DNA of 64,000 bases, taken from NCBI GenBank assembly GCA_963741845.1, contig CAVUJV010000023.1:62001-126000 (forward strand), given 5' to 3'. Source of the DNA: Roseiarcus sp963741845. GTDB lineage: Bacteria; Pseudomonadota; Alphaproteobacteria; Rhizobiales; Beijerinckiaceae. Each line of letters opens with the position of its first letter. The first letter of the stretch is position 1. The position numbers and the translations under genes are program-made. Positions 56,356-64,000 of the stretch are shown here, in pieces. The notes under the pieces were generated by a model. That model was given only the letters and a program-made list of their open reading frames with translations, did no database searches and had not been told where the DNA came from.

Positions 56356-57526
56356 TCATTTCGGAGATGGAGCGAGGGTCGCCTCGCAGATGGCGCGAAT
56401 GTCGTCGCGAACGGGACCCTCGTTCGGCAAATCGGCCAGGGTGTCGAGCCACGACGGATCGCGGTCCTCGTCATCGACGAGGTCGCATGTGAGGCGCGCC
56501 AGGATCGACTGCGCGGCGGGCGGCAGGCGTTCGGGGATTTCGCGGCCCGCGATCTGGCCCCAGAGTCCGCTCCAGCAGCGCGCCAGCGTCCAGGGATTGT
56601 AGCCGCCGCCCCCGAGAACGACGACCGCCGGCGCAAGAGCGGCGATCGTCTTCACGGCTCGCCAGAGCGCGACGATTGCTGAGCGCCATCCGGGAAAGCG
56701 GATCGCCCTTCAGCGCGTCGGCTCCGCAGACAATGACGATCGCCTGCGGGGCGAAGCGCAGGAGAAGCGGCGAGACGGCGTTGTCGATGAGCCAGTCGAA
56801 TTCGCTGTCGTTGAGCGCTTCGGGCACGGGAAGATTGAAGGCCCGGCCTTCCCGCCGGTCGTCCAGGGCGCCGCTATAGGGCCAGCGGCCCCGCTCATGA
56901 ATCGAGACCGTCAGGACCCTTTCGTCGTGCGCGAACGCCTCTTCGACGCCGTCTCCATGGTGAGCGTCGAGATCGACGAATGCGATCCGGGACAGGCCGA
57001 GGTCGAGGAATTCGAGCCCCGCGAAGACCGGATCGTTGAAATAGCAGAAGCCGCTTGCGCGCGCCCTGAGCCCATGATGCGTGCCGCCGGCGGGATGAAA
57101 GACGATCCGTCCCTCGGCCGCGAGGCGCGCCGCGAGAACCGAGCCGCCGACGGCCGTCGCGGCGCGATCGAAGACGCCTCGAAAAACCGGGTTCTCCATC
57201 GTTCCGAGACCAAACCGCTCGCGCCACGGCCCCGGCGTGTAGCCGTCGGAATCCGCCTGCCGGAGCGCATCGACATAGGCGGCGTCATGGAAGCGCAGGA
57301 GTTCGGCGCGCGAAGCGGTCGGACTCGCCACGAAATCCTCGTTCAGCCAGCCGAGCGCGCGGCAGATGTCCTCGACGGTTTCGGCGCGTCGGATCGCCAG
57401 CGGGTGATGCGAATGATAGGCGGGTTTTCGATAGACTTCCGCGCCGATATAGATCGGACGCAGCCCCCTTGACGCATGGGCGCATGCGGCTCCGTCGGGG
57501 TCTGTTTGAGGGAAAAGAAAATTCAC
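56356..57526 (-). CDS. AcuC-like histone-deacetylase-fold amidohydrolase, one frameshift
   Basis: About 390 aa. Zinc-site motifs: FHPAGGTHHGLRARASGFCY (the His-His pair), IAFVDLDAHHGDGVEEAFA (Asp and His ligands) and VCGADALKGDPLSRMAL (second Asp). After that an extra base near 56680 shifts the frame; corrected sequence is AIVALWRAVKTIAALAPAVV, VLGGGGYNPWTLARCWSGLW. The family removes acyl groups from lysines or polyamines. Its divergent promoter with dsrE2 holds operator D, so it is a member of the sulfur island. The GTG start at 57526 lacks a good ribosome-binding site. Confidence 0.82.
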
Positions 57527-57547
57527 GCGCGTCAGGGGGCTTGCGAG

Positions 57548-57565
57548 TATCAGTCTTTTCTAATA
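57548..57565. promoter_or_regulatory. Putative sulfur-regulon operator, site D
   Basis: TATCAG-TCTTTT-CTAATA: one mismatch in the left arm, 6-bp spacer. It sits in the 93-bp divergent promoter, 22 bp from the acuC start and 55 bp from the dsrE2 start. Confidence 0.65.
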
Positions 57566-57619
57566 CATAAGGTTCTAATTCATCAAGAGCGGAATTTGGT
57601 CTCCGCCGGGAGGATTGCA

Positions 57620-58129
57620 ATGAGTGCGGCGAACGAATCTTTAGGCGCCAACACGAAGACGATGACGATCATCGTCACCAAGGGCTCGCTCGACTGGGCC
57701 TATCCACCTTTCATTCTGGCCACCACCGCCGCGGCGATGGGCGTCGACGTGACGATGTTCTTCACGTTCTACGGCCTGCCGCTGCTGTTGAAGAAACTCG
57801 ACCTCCAGGTCACGCCCCTCGGCAATCCGGCGATGAAGATGCCGATGATGGGGATGCATATGGCCATGCCCAACGTGGTCGGCATGTTGCCCGGCGTGAA
57901 CGCCGCCGCGAGCGTCATGATGAAGAATCTCATCAAGAAGAAGGGCGTTGCTTCGATTGAAGATCTGCGCGAGGCCGCGGTCGAGTCGGATATCAATCTT
58001 ATCGCCTGCCAGATGACGATGGATCTTTTCGAATACGACAAGAAGGATATGATCGAAGGGATCAAGCTCGGCGGCGCTGCGACCTATCTGGAGCAGGCGC
58101 TGAAGTCAGACATCAATCTCTTCATCTGA
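57620..58129 (+). CDS. dsrE2: DsrE2-family sulfur carrier protein
   Basis: A 169-aa DsrE/F-fold protein. GSLDWAYPPFILATTAAAMG opens the fold; LKKLDLQVTPLGNPAMKMPM is the DsrE2 insertion rich in methionine; INLIACQMTMDLFEYDKKDM carries the active cysteine, and GIKLGGAATYLEQAL closes. GGGAGG lies seven bases before the ATG. Next to tusA (37 bp), a pair that exchanges persulfide sulfur. It differs from the DsrE at 50.6 kb in size and motif, so the island has two DsrE types. Confidence 0.9.
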   Translation: MSAANESLGANTKTMTIIVTKGSLDWAYPPFILATTAAAMGVDVTMFFTFYGLPLLLKKLDLQVTPLGNPAMKMPMMGMHMAMPNVVGMLPGVNAAASVMMKNLIKKKGVASIEDLREAAVESDINLIACQMTMDLFEYDKKDMIEGIKLGGAATYLEQALKSDINLFI

Positions 58130-58166
58130 ATAACAACAGATTTAATACGGAGCTAGAGGAAGACCA

Positions 58167-58391
58167 ATGGCCGATGTAGTCTTGGACGCGAAAGGACTGA
58201 ATTGCCCACTGCCGATTCTTCGTACGAAGAAATCGCTGAAAGACGTGCCGATGGGCGGCACGATCGAAGTGCTCGCCACCGACCCAGGCTCGGTCCCGGA
58301 TTTCGAAGCGTTCTGCCGGACGACCGGGAATGTGCTGAAAGAACACTCGCAAGACGGCGGGGTGTACCGTTTCGTGATCATGCGAGCGTGA
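58167..58391 (+). CDS. tusA: Sulfur carrier protein TusA
   Basis: A 74-aa protein with the CPxP motif: DAKGLNCPLPILRTKK, where Cys13 bears the persulfide. GGTIEVLATDPGSVPDFEAF, CRTTGNVLKEHSQDGGVYRF is the complete beta-alpha fold. It hands sulfane sulfur to DsrE proteins and to the sHdr complex. A GGAGC site lies upstream. Last gene of the dsrE2-tusA unit. Confidence 0.95.
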   Translation: MADVVLDAKGLNCPLPILRTKKSLKDVPMGGTIEVLATDPGSVPDFEAFCRTTGNVLKEHSQDGGVYRFVIMRA

Positions 58392-58605
58392 CGATGTCTC
58401 GCATTTGCGAGGCTTCGTGAAGGGCGGGCGCGCTCCGGCGGCGGACGCCCCGACGATCCGCCGCCTTGGCGCGCCCTGTCCTCATCCTGCCCATCCAGGC
58501 GATGACGGTCGCCTTTTTCCACGAGACGATGCGAATTTTCCGGCGGTGACGCGCGCCGATCCATGAGGCTATGCTGGGCGGTCATCCGACCGGGGCCGTT
58601 TGGAC

Positions 58606-59551
58606 ATGAGCAGGCGAGGGCGAGCCGGGAGAACGGGAAGGCCGCGCCCCGGCAAGGCGCCGGTCGTCGAGCATATTGTCACGGATGTCCGCGAGAGCTT
58701 CCTGTGGCGCCTCGACGATTATCCGTGGGCGCGCAACGTCTGGAACGTCCACCCGGAATACGAAATCCATCTCGTGCGCAAATGCGTCGGCGTGGCGCTC
58801 GTCGGCGACCACATCGAGCCTTTCGAGCCGGGGCATCTCTCGATCGTCGGGAGCTATCTGCCGCACGACTGGGTTTCCGCGACCGCGCCCGGCGAAATGA
58901 TCCCCGGACGCGACATCGTGCTGCAGTTCGACCCCGAGCGCGTGCGGACCGCGGCCGCGAGCCTTCCCGAGCTCGCGGAGATCGACGCCTTTCTCGACCT
59001 CGCGCTGCGCGGCCTTGCCTTCACCGGCGAGACCCGTCGCAAGGGCGCGGAAATCATGGAGGCGATGGGCGAGCGCGTTCGGCGTCGAACGGCTGGCCCT
59101 CTTCTTCAACCTGCTCGCCTGCCTTTCGAAGGGCGAATACCGCGTGCTTTCGTCGGCCGACTTTTCTCCGAGCCGCGACAGCGCAGACCGGGGCTGGATC
59201 CAGTCGGTCGTCGCCTATCTCGTCGAGAATTTCGCGCAGGACATCCGTCTGCCCGACATCGCCCAGCGCTTCGGCATGAACGAATGGACCTTCTCGCGGC
59301 GGTTCCAGAAGAATAGCGGCAAGAGCTTCACCGATTATCTGACGACGCTCCGGCTCAGCCAGGTCTGCAAGCTGCTCGCGGATTCGGAATTGCCCGTCAC
59401 CGACATCTGCTTCGAGGTCGGCTACACCAACGTGTCGAACTTCAACCGGGCCTTCCGCAAGGCGCGCGGGATGCCGCCGACCGTCTATCGCCGGCTGGCG
59501 CGCCAGCGGGTGACGCAACGGACCGCCTCCGTCGATAGTCTTGTGCGGTAA
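58606..59551 (+). CDS. AraC-family regulator of the carbohydrate transporter, one frameshift
   Basis: About 314 aa. The N-terminal cupin sensor reads VWNVHPEYEIHLVRKCVGVA, GDHIEPFEPGHLSIVGSYLP and HDWVSATAPGEMIPGRD, like sugar-responsive AraC proteins. An extra G near 59077 breaks the frame; the corrected sequence is ERFGVERLALFFNLLACLSK. The DNA-binding end has IAQRFGMNEWTFSRRFQKN and ICFEVGYTNVSNFNRAFRK. It precedes the ABC transporter operon by about 200 bp and probably activates it. The start (ATG 58606) is uncertain. Confidence 0.87.
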
Positions 59552-59759
59552 GGGCGCCGTTTTTGCGCCGCACAATGCATAAAAGTATCAGTTCTCTGCA
59601 TCTTGCATGCTAGCCAAGGCGGACGCCCTCTTTACGATGGCGGGCGACGGACGCTTTATGCCAGGGTCTCGCGGGATCGCTTCCGGGCGGGGCGCGCGCA
59701 AAAATCCGTCGCCTGGAGGCCGGGATCGCCCCCGGCGAAGAACCGCAAGAGGAGGAAAC

Positions 59760-61115
59760 ATGCTGTCGCTACTCCGTAATGTGAGCGCCGCAGCGATGCT
59801 CATGGCGGCCGCCGTCTTCACGGCGCCGGCCGCTCACGCCGAAGCCTGGGACATCGCAAAGGCCGCCGCGCCCTACAAGGGCACGCAGCTCAACGTCATT
59901 TTCCTGGATCGTCCCGGCTATCGCGCCATCATCAAGCTCCTGCCCGAGTTCGAGAAGGCGACCGGCATCAAGGTCAATTACGAGATCGTGCCTTACGAGA
60001 ACACGCGCGAGAAGGAAGTCCTGAACTTCAGCAGCCAGGGCGACCTGTCGATCGCGCTGGTCGATCTCGTGTGGCTTGGCGAATTCGCGGAAAACGGCTG
60101 GATCGAGCCGATCAGCAAGTTCTCGGGCGACGCTTCGATCACCGATCCGAATATCGATCTCAAGGGATTCTTCCCCCTGCTGCTCGACGCTTTCGGCACC
60201 TGGGGCGGCAAGGTCTACGGCCTGCCGTTCGACAATTACTCGGGCCTGCTCTTCTACAACAAGTGCATGCTCAAGGACGCGGGCTTCGACAAGCCGCCGG
60301 CCACCTGGAACGAGCTCAAGGACGTCTATGGGCCGAAGCTCACCAACAAGGACAAGAACCAGTACGCCTATGCGCTCCAGTCGCGGCGCGGCGAGACGCA
60401 GTCGGCGGACAGCTTCATGCGCAGCCTCTGGCCGCATGGCGGCTCGCTGCTCGACAAGACCTTCCACTCGAACCTCATGAGCAAGGAGAGCCAGGCGGGA
60501 CTTCAGTTCCGGCAGGATCTGATGAAGGACATGCCGCCCGGCATCGTCTCGTGGGATCATGCGGAAGCGGTGAATGGCCTTGCGCAGGGTCAGGTCGCGA
60601 TGATCACCGAATGGTCGGCCTTCTATCCGACGCTGACCGATCCGAAGACCTCGAAGATCGGCGATTGCCTTGGCGTCGCGCCCGAGCCCGCCGGCGAGGC
60701 CGGCCGTCTGCCGGCGCTCGGCGGCTTCTCGCTCGCCGTCGCGTCGCAGGCGCCGGAGAAGGTCCAGAAGGCGGCCTGGATCTTCATCCAGTGGGCGACC
60801 TCGGACGCCATCGCCAAGGCCTATGTCGAAGCGGGAGGCGTCTCGGGCCGCATGGCGGTCTATAACGACCCCGAAATCAAGTCGAAGTACATGTTCGTCG
60901 AGCCGATGGTCGCTTCCTGGCAGAAGGGCGTGCCGGAGTTCCGTCCGCGCTTCCCGGCCTGGCCGGCCATCTCCGAGATCATCGCCGAGTTCGGCACCAA
61001 GATGATGCTCGGCGAGGTCTCGGTCGAGGCGGGCTCGAAGGAGATCGGGACCCGCATGGAGGCCATTCTCAAGAAGGAAGGCTATTACGACGGCAAGAAG
61101 CCGCTGCTGCAGTAA
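59760..61115 (+). CDS. Carbohydrate/polyol ABC transporter substrate-binding protein
   Basis: A 451-aa periplasmic protein (family 1 solute-binding). AGAGGAGG is six bases upstream. Signal peptide MLSLLRNVSAAAMLMAAAVF cleaved near AHAEAWD. The mature start LNVIFLDRPGYRAIIKLLPE, FEKATGIKVNYEIVPYENTR and GLPFDNYSGLLFYNKCMLKD are typical of sugar and polyol binding proteins such as those for sorbitol, mannitol or glycerol-related ligands. The ligand is not determined. It is followed by a strong hairpin before the permeases. Confidence 0.9.
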   Translation: MLSLLRNVSAAAMLMAAAVFTAPAAHAEAWDIAKAAAPYKGTQLNVIFLDRPGYRAIIKLLPEFEKATGIKVNYEIVPYENTREKEVLNFSSQGDLSIALVDLVWLGEFAENGWIEPISKFSGDASITDPNIDLKGFFPLLLDAFGTWGGKVYGLPFDNYSGLLFYNKCMLKDAGFDKPPATWNELKDVYGPKLTNKDKNQYAYALQSRRGETQSADSFMRSLWPHGGSLLDKTFHSNLMSKESQAGLQFRQDLMKDMPPGIVSWDHAEAVNGLAQGQVAMITEWSAFYPTLTDPKTSKIGDCLGVAPEPAGEAGRLPALGGFSLAVASQAPEKVQKAAWIFIQWATSDAIAKAYVEAGGVSGRMAVYNDPEIKSKYMFVEPMVASWQKGVPEFRPRFPAWPAISEIIAEFGTKMMLGEVSVEAGSKEIGTRMEAILKKEGYYDGKKPLLQ

Positions 61116-61132
61116 CCCCTCCTGACGCACGA

Positions 61133-61167
61133 CCCGGACGCCTCGCGTGAGGCGTCCGGGCTCTTTT
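61133..61167 (+). terminator. Intrinsic terminator/attenuator between binding protein and permeases
   Basis: Perfect 12-bp stem CCCGGACGCCTC / GAGGCGTCCGGG (61133-61144 with 61149-61160), tetraloop GCGT, then CTCTTTTTC. It lies 17 bp after the binding-protein stop and 13 bp before the permease ATG. Partial termination here would make more binding protein than membrane components, as in many sugar operons. Confidence 0.85.
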
Positions 61168-61179
61168 TCGGATTGAAGG

Positions 61180-62082
61180 ATGGCTGCGGAGATCCGCTCG
61201 TCACGTCTCGCCCATGGCCGCTGGACGCCCTTCTGGTTCCTGGCGCCCTCGGTGTTCGCCCTGGCGCTGATCGGCCTCTATCCGACGATTTTCGCGCTCG
61301 TCACCTCGCTTCGGCAGTACAATCTGACCCGGACGCGGGATGGCTTCCCCTTCGTCGGGTTCGACAATTACGTCACGGCCCTCACCGACCCGACCTTCTG
61401 GCAGACGCTCGGCCGGACGGGATATTTCTTCATCTGCGTCATGCCGATCGAGGTCGCGCTGGGCCTCGGCATCGCGCTCCTCCTGCATCAGCCGGGCCTC
61501 GGTCTTTTCCGGTCGGTGGCGCGGGTGTCGCTGGTGATCCCGCTCGCGACGACCTACGCCGTCGTCGGCCTGCTCGGACGCCTCATCTTCAATCTGGACT
61601 TCGGCGTCGCCAATTCGGCGCTGCGCCTCATCGGCGCTCAGCCGGTCGACTGGCTCGGCAGTCCGAACGGCGCCTTCGCGGCGATCTGCGCGATGGACGT
61701 CTGGCAGTGGACGCCCTTCTGCGCCCTGATTTTCCTCTCGGGCCTCTCGATGGTGCCTGTCGAGATCGAGGAGGCCGCGCGGCTGGAGACGGGCAGCAAA
61801 TGGGCGCTGCTGAGGCACGTGCAGCTTCCCTATCTCTGGCCGGGCCTCACCGCCATGCTGATCCTTCGGTCGGCGGACGTGCTGAAGCTCTTCGATTCCA
61901 TCTTCACCATGACGCGCGGCGGCCCGGGCGCGGCGACCGAACTCATCTCGATCTATATCCAGCGGGTCGGCTTCCGCGTGTTCGACATGGGCGTCGCCTC
62001 GGCGCAGGCGCTGCTCCTCCTCGTGCTGACCATCGTGCTTGCGCGCCTCTATATCCGTGTCTTCTATCGGGAGATCGACTGA
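61180..62082 (+). CDS. Carbohydrate ABC transporter permease (MalF/UgpA type)
   Basis: A 300-aa inner-membrane protein with six spans. The first, WFLAPSVFALALIGLYPTIFA, is typical of UgpA-like permeases; the EAA loop is VEIEEAARLETGSKWALLRH followed by VQLPYLWPGL. AAACRs such as GGPGAATELISIYIQRVGFR close the region. It shares its stop with the next gene (TGATG). Confidence 0.9.
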   Translation: MAAEIRSSRLAHGRWTPFWFLAPSVFALALIGLYPTIFALVTSLRQYNLTRTRDGFPFVGFDNYVTALTDPTFWQTLGRTGYFFICVMPIEVALGLGIALLLHQPGLGLFRSVARVSLVIPLATTYAVVGLLGRLIFNLDFGVANSALRLIGAQPVDWLGSPNGAFAAICAMDVWQWTPFCALIFLSGLSMVPVEIEEAARLETGSKWALLRHVQLPYLWPGLTAMLILRSADVLKLFDSIFTMTRGGPGAATELISIYIQRVGFRVFDMGVASAQALLLLVLTIVLARLYIRVFYREID

Positions 62083-62903
62083 TGTCGTCCCGCCTCATTC
62101 GCCGCCTGCTGCATGGGCTCGGCCTTGCGGCCGTCTTCGCCTTCGCCGTCTTTCCGTTCTACTGGATGGTGTCGTCCTCGTTCAAAACGCAGACGCAGAT
62201 TCTGGCGTCGCCGCCGATCTGGCTCTTCAAGCCGACGCTCGCCAACTACGCGCAGGTTTTCGCCGACGAGAAGGTCGTGCGCGCGGTGATGAGTTCGCTG
62301 ATCGTCGCGGTCTGCAGCACGGCGCTGTCGGTCGCGCTCGCGGCGCCGGCGGCTTTCGCGCTTGCGCGCTACGAGTTCCGCGGCAAGGCGGACCTCTGGT
62401 TCTGGTTCATCTCGAACCGCTTCATCAGCCCGATCGTGCTCGCGCTGCCGATCTACATCATCGCCCGGAACCTCGGCATCCTCGACACGCATCTCGTGCT
62501 GATCCTCGTCTATGTGACCTTCATCCTGCCGATCGTCGTGTGGATCACGACCGACTATTTCCGCTCCATCCCGAAGGAGCTCGAGGAGGCGGCGCGGCTC
62601 GAAGGCGCGAGCCAGTTCGACATCTTCTGGCGCATCTATCTTCCGCTCGGCGTTCCCGGCATCGCGGTCTCGGCGATCTTCGGCTTCATCTTCTCGTGGA
62701 ACGAGCTTCTCTACGCCCTGGTGCTGACGCGGCGCGACGTGCAGACCGCGCCGGTGGTCGCGACCTCCTTCATGTCCGGCTACGAAATCCCCTGGGGCAA
62801 GATCATGGCCACCGGCACGGTGATCGTATTGCCCGTGACCATTTTCGCGCTGCTCGTCTCGCGTCACATGGTCCGCGGCCTGACGATGGGGGCGACAAAG
62901 TGA
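62082..62903 (+). CDS. Carbohydrate ABC transporter permease (MalG/UgpE type)
   Basis: A 273-aa inner-membrane protein with six spans. FPFYWMVSSSFKTQTQILAS opens it, and the EAA loop is KELEEAARLEGASQFDIFWR then IYLPLGVPGIAVSAIFGFIF. It couples with the MalF-type permease; the start overlaps that gene's stop and its own stop overlaps the ATPase start (GTGA), so three genes are translationally coupled. Confidence 0.9.
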   Translation: MSSRLIRRLLHGLGLAAVFAFAVFPFYWMVSSSFKTQTQILASPPIWLFKPTLANYAQVFADEKVVRAVMSSLIVAVCSTALSVALAAPAAFALARYEFRGKADLWFWFISNRFISPIVLALPIYIIARNLGILDTHLVLILVYVTFILPIVVWITTDYFRSIPKELEEAARLEGASQFDIFWRIYLPLGVPGIAVSAIFGFIFSWNELLYALVLTRRDVQTAPVVATSFMSGYEIPWGKIMATGTVIVLPVTIFALLVSRHMVRGLTMGATK

Positions 62904-63985
62904 GCTACCTCCGGCTTCAGGGAGTGGAGAAGCGCTTCGGCGCCGTCGATGTCATCAAGGGCGTCGACATCGAGGCGGAGAAGGGCGAATTCGTCGTGTT
63001 CGTCGGGCCCTCGGGCTGCGGAAAGTCCACGCTTCTGCGCATGGTGGCGGGGCTCGAGGAGGTCTCGGCGGGCGAGGTGTTCATCGACGGCGCGAAAGTC
63101 ACCGACGTCGAGCCCGCGAAGCGCCAGGTGTCGATGGTGTTCCAGAGCTATGCGCTCTTTCCGCACATGAGCGTGCGCGACAACATCGCCTTCGGCCTCA
63201 AGATGAGCAAGACGCCGAAAGCCGAGATCGAGCGGCAGGTCGCGGAAGCCGCGCGCATCCTGCAGATGGAGCCGCTGCTCCACCGCCGTCCGCGCGAGCT
63301 CTCCGGCGGCCAGCGGCAGCGCGTCGCCATCGGCCGCGCCATCGTTCGCCATCCGAAGCTCTTCCTGTTCGACGAGCCGCTCTCGAACCTCGACGCGGAG
63401 CTTCGCGCCCAGATGCGCGCGGAGATCGCGCGCCTGCATCGCGCGCTCGGCGTGACGATGATCTACGTCACCCACGATCAGGTCGAGGCGATGACGCTCG
63501 CCGACCGCATCGTGGTCTTAAGGGCCGGGCGCGTCGAGCAGATCGGAACTCCGCAGGACCTCTACGACAGGCCCGCCAACATTTTCGTCGCGGGCTTCAT
63601 CGGCTCGCCGAAGATGAATTTCCTGAATGTGAAAGTCGCAGGCGTCGAGGGGAACGCGCTCGTCCTCTCCCATCCGGGCTTCGCCGCGCCGGTTCGCGCG
63701 ACTCCCCGCAGCGGCGCCGCGACGCAAAAGGCCGGATCGGACGTCATTCTCGGGCTGCGGCCGGAGCAGGTCCTGTTCGAGGGCGGGCAGAACCGCATCG
63801 CGCTCAAGGCGGATCTGAGCGAGAACATGGGAGGCAGCACGCTGATCTACGGGCAGACGGCGGGCGGCGAAGCCGTGACGCTGCAGACGGCGGGGCGGCG
63901 GCTTCTGCAGAAGGGCGAGAGCTTTTCCGCAGGCTTCGATTCGCGCGACGCTTATCTCTTCGCGCCCGATGGACAGGCGCTCTGA
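62900..63985 (+). CDS. Carbohydrate ABC transporter ATP-binding protein (UgpC/MalK type)
   Basis: A 361-aa ATPase started at GTG 62900. Walker A GPSGCGKSTLLRMVAGLEEV, Q-loop MVFQSYALFPHMSVRDNIAF, signature LSGGQRQRVAIGRAIVRHP, Walker B LFLFDEPLSNLDAELR, H-loop VTHDQVEAMTLADRI. The C-terminal MOI/TOBE part (GSPKMNFLNVKVAGVEG, ILGLRPEQVLFEGG) places it with UgpC/MsiK-like ATPases. Last complete gene of the window. Confidence 0.93.
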   Translation: MSYLRLQGVEKRFGAVDVIKGVDIEAEKGEFVVFVGPSGCGKSTLLRMVAGLEEVSAGEVFIDGAKVTDVEPAKRQVSMVFQSYALFPHMSVRDNIAFGLKMSKTPKAEIERQVAEAARILQMEPLLHRRPRELSGGQRQRVAIGRAIVRHPKLFLFDEPLSNLDAELRAQMRAEIARLHRALGVTMIYVTHDQVEAMTLADRIVVLRAGRVEQIGTPQDLYDRPANIFVAGFIGSPKMNFLNVKVAGVEGNALVLSHPGFAAPVRATPRSGAATQKAGSDVILGLRPEQVLFEGGQNRIALKADLSENMGGSTLIYGQTAGGEAVTLQTAGRRLLQKGESFSAGFDSRDAYLFAPDGQAL

Positions 63986-63988
63986 CGG

Positions 63989-64000
63989 ATGCAGGCGATG
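63989..64000 (+). CDS. Possible start of the next gene, truncated
   Basis: Four codons (ATGCAGGCGATG) three bases after the ATPase stop; the operon may continue with a catabolic dehydrogenase or kinase. No family can be read from four residues. Confidence 0.2.

Overview
The window looks like chromosomal DNA of a high-GC alphaproteobacterium, probably Hyphomicrobiales: Rhizobiales-type gene neighbourhoods, several Tat-exported binding proteins, glyoxylate carboligase metabolism and an sHdr-LbpA sulfur-oxidation locus. No rRNA, tRNA, insertion sequence or CRISPR array was seen. Species cannot be named from the sequence.

Layout. (1) 0.2-4.8 kb: a minus-strand LivFGMH-type ABC transporter with a Tat-type binding protein. 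(2) 5.1-13.9 kb: a stress/maintenance block with a host-attachment-family protein, an HPF-cold-shock fusion, a CapA-type protein, an APH-like kinase, a sensor-PRPP-synthetase fusion, a phosphoribosyltransferase, a PhaC-like hydrolase and a membrane protein. (3) 14.1-22.6 kb: a GntR-controlled catabolic block with a hydantoinase, an MFS carrier, an arylmalonate-decarboxylase-like enzyme, a secreted Ntn hydrolase, an Asp/Glu-racemase homologue and a secreted serine hydrolase. (4) 22.9-29.5 kb: LysR plus the glyoxylate-to-glycerate-2-phosphate route (gcl, hyi, glxR, glycerate kinase) and an RraA-family protein. (5) 29.5-39.1 kb: a second LivHMGF transporter of the urea/short-chain-amide type with two amidases and an AraC regulator. 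(6) 39.6-58.4 kb: a sulfur-oxidation island. It holds a SoxB-like Tat-exported metallohydrolase, a YeiH sulfate-exporter-family protein with LysR, then sHdrR, LbpA, HdrB2-C2-hyp-A-B1-C1, DsrE, an inactive-looking glutamine amidotransferase, a lipoate ligase, LipS1/LipT/LipS2, an AcuC-like deacetylase, DsrE2 and TusA. (7) 58.6-64 kb: AraC plus a carbohydrate/polyol ABC transporter.

How the parts work together. In the sulfur island TusA and the DsrE proteins would pass sulfane sulfur to the heterodisulfide-reductase-like complex, and the lipoylated carrier LbpA would take the electrons. The Lip/Lpl genes build the lipoyl group on LbpA. YeiH would export the oxidised product. A two-cysteine ArsR repressor closes the operon. 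I found one 18-bp palindrome, TATTAG-N6-CTAATA, at four promoters: the core sHdr operon, the lipoylation operon, the acuC/dsrE2-tusA divergent region and the SoxB-like/amidase divergent region. It is the best candidate for the island-wide sHdrR operator. Separately, ATTTTG-N4-CAAAAT occurs at the GntR/hydantoinase promoter and at the serine-hydrolase/LysR promoter, which joins both ends of region 3 into one regulon.

Quality warning. Fourteen otherwise well-conserved genes need 17 single-base corrections (15 extra bases, 2 missing), mostly in short homopolymers. They include HdrA, LbpA, LipS2, Hyi, GlxR, LivM2 and an amidase. The pattern looks like uncorrected sequencing error rather than gene decay. 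I annotate these as single genes and give the shift positions.
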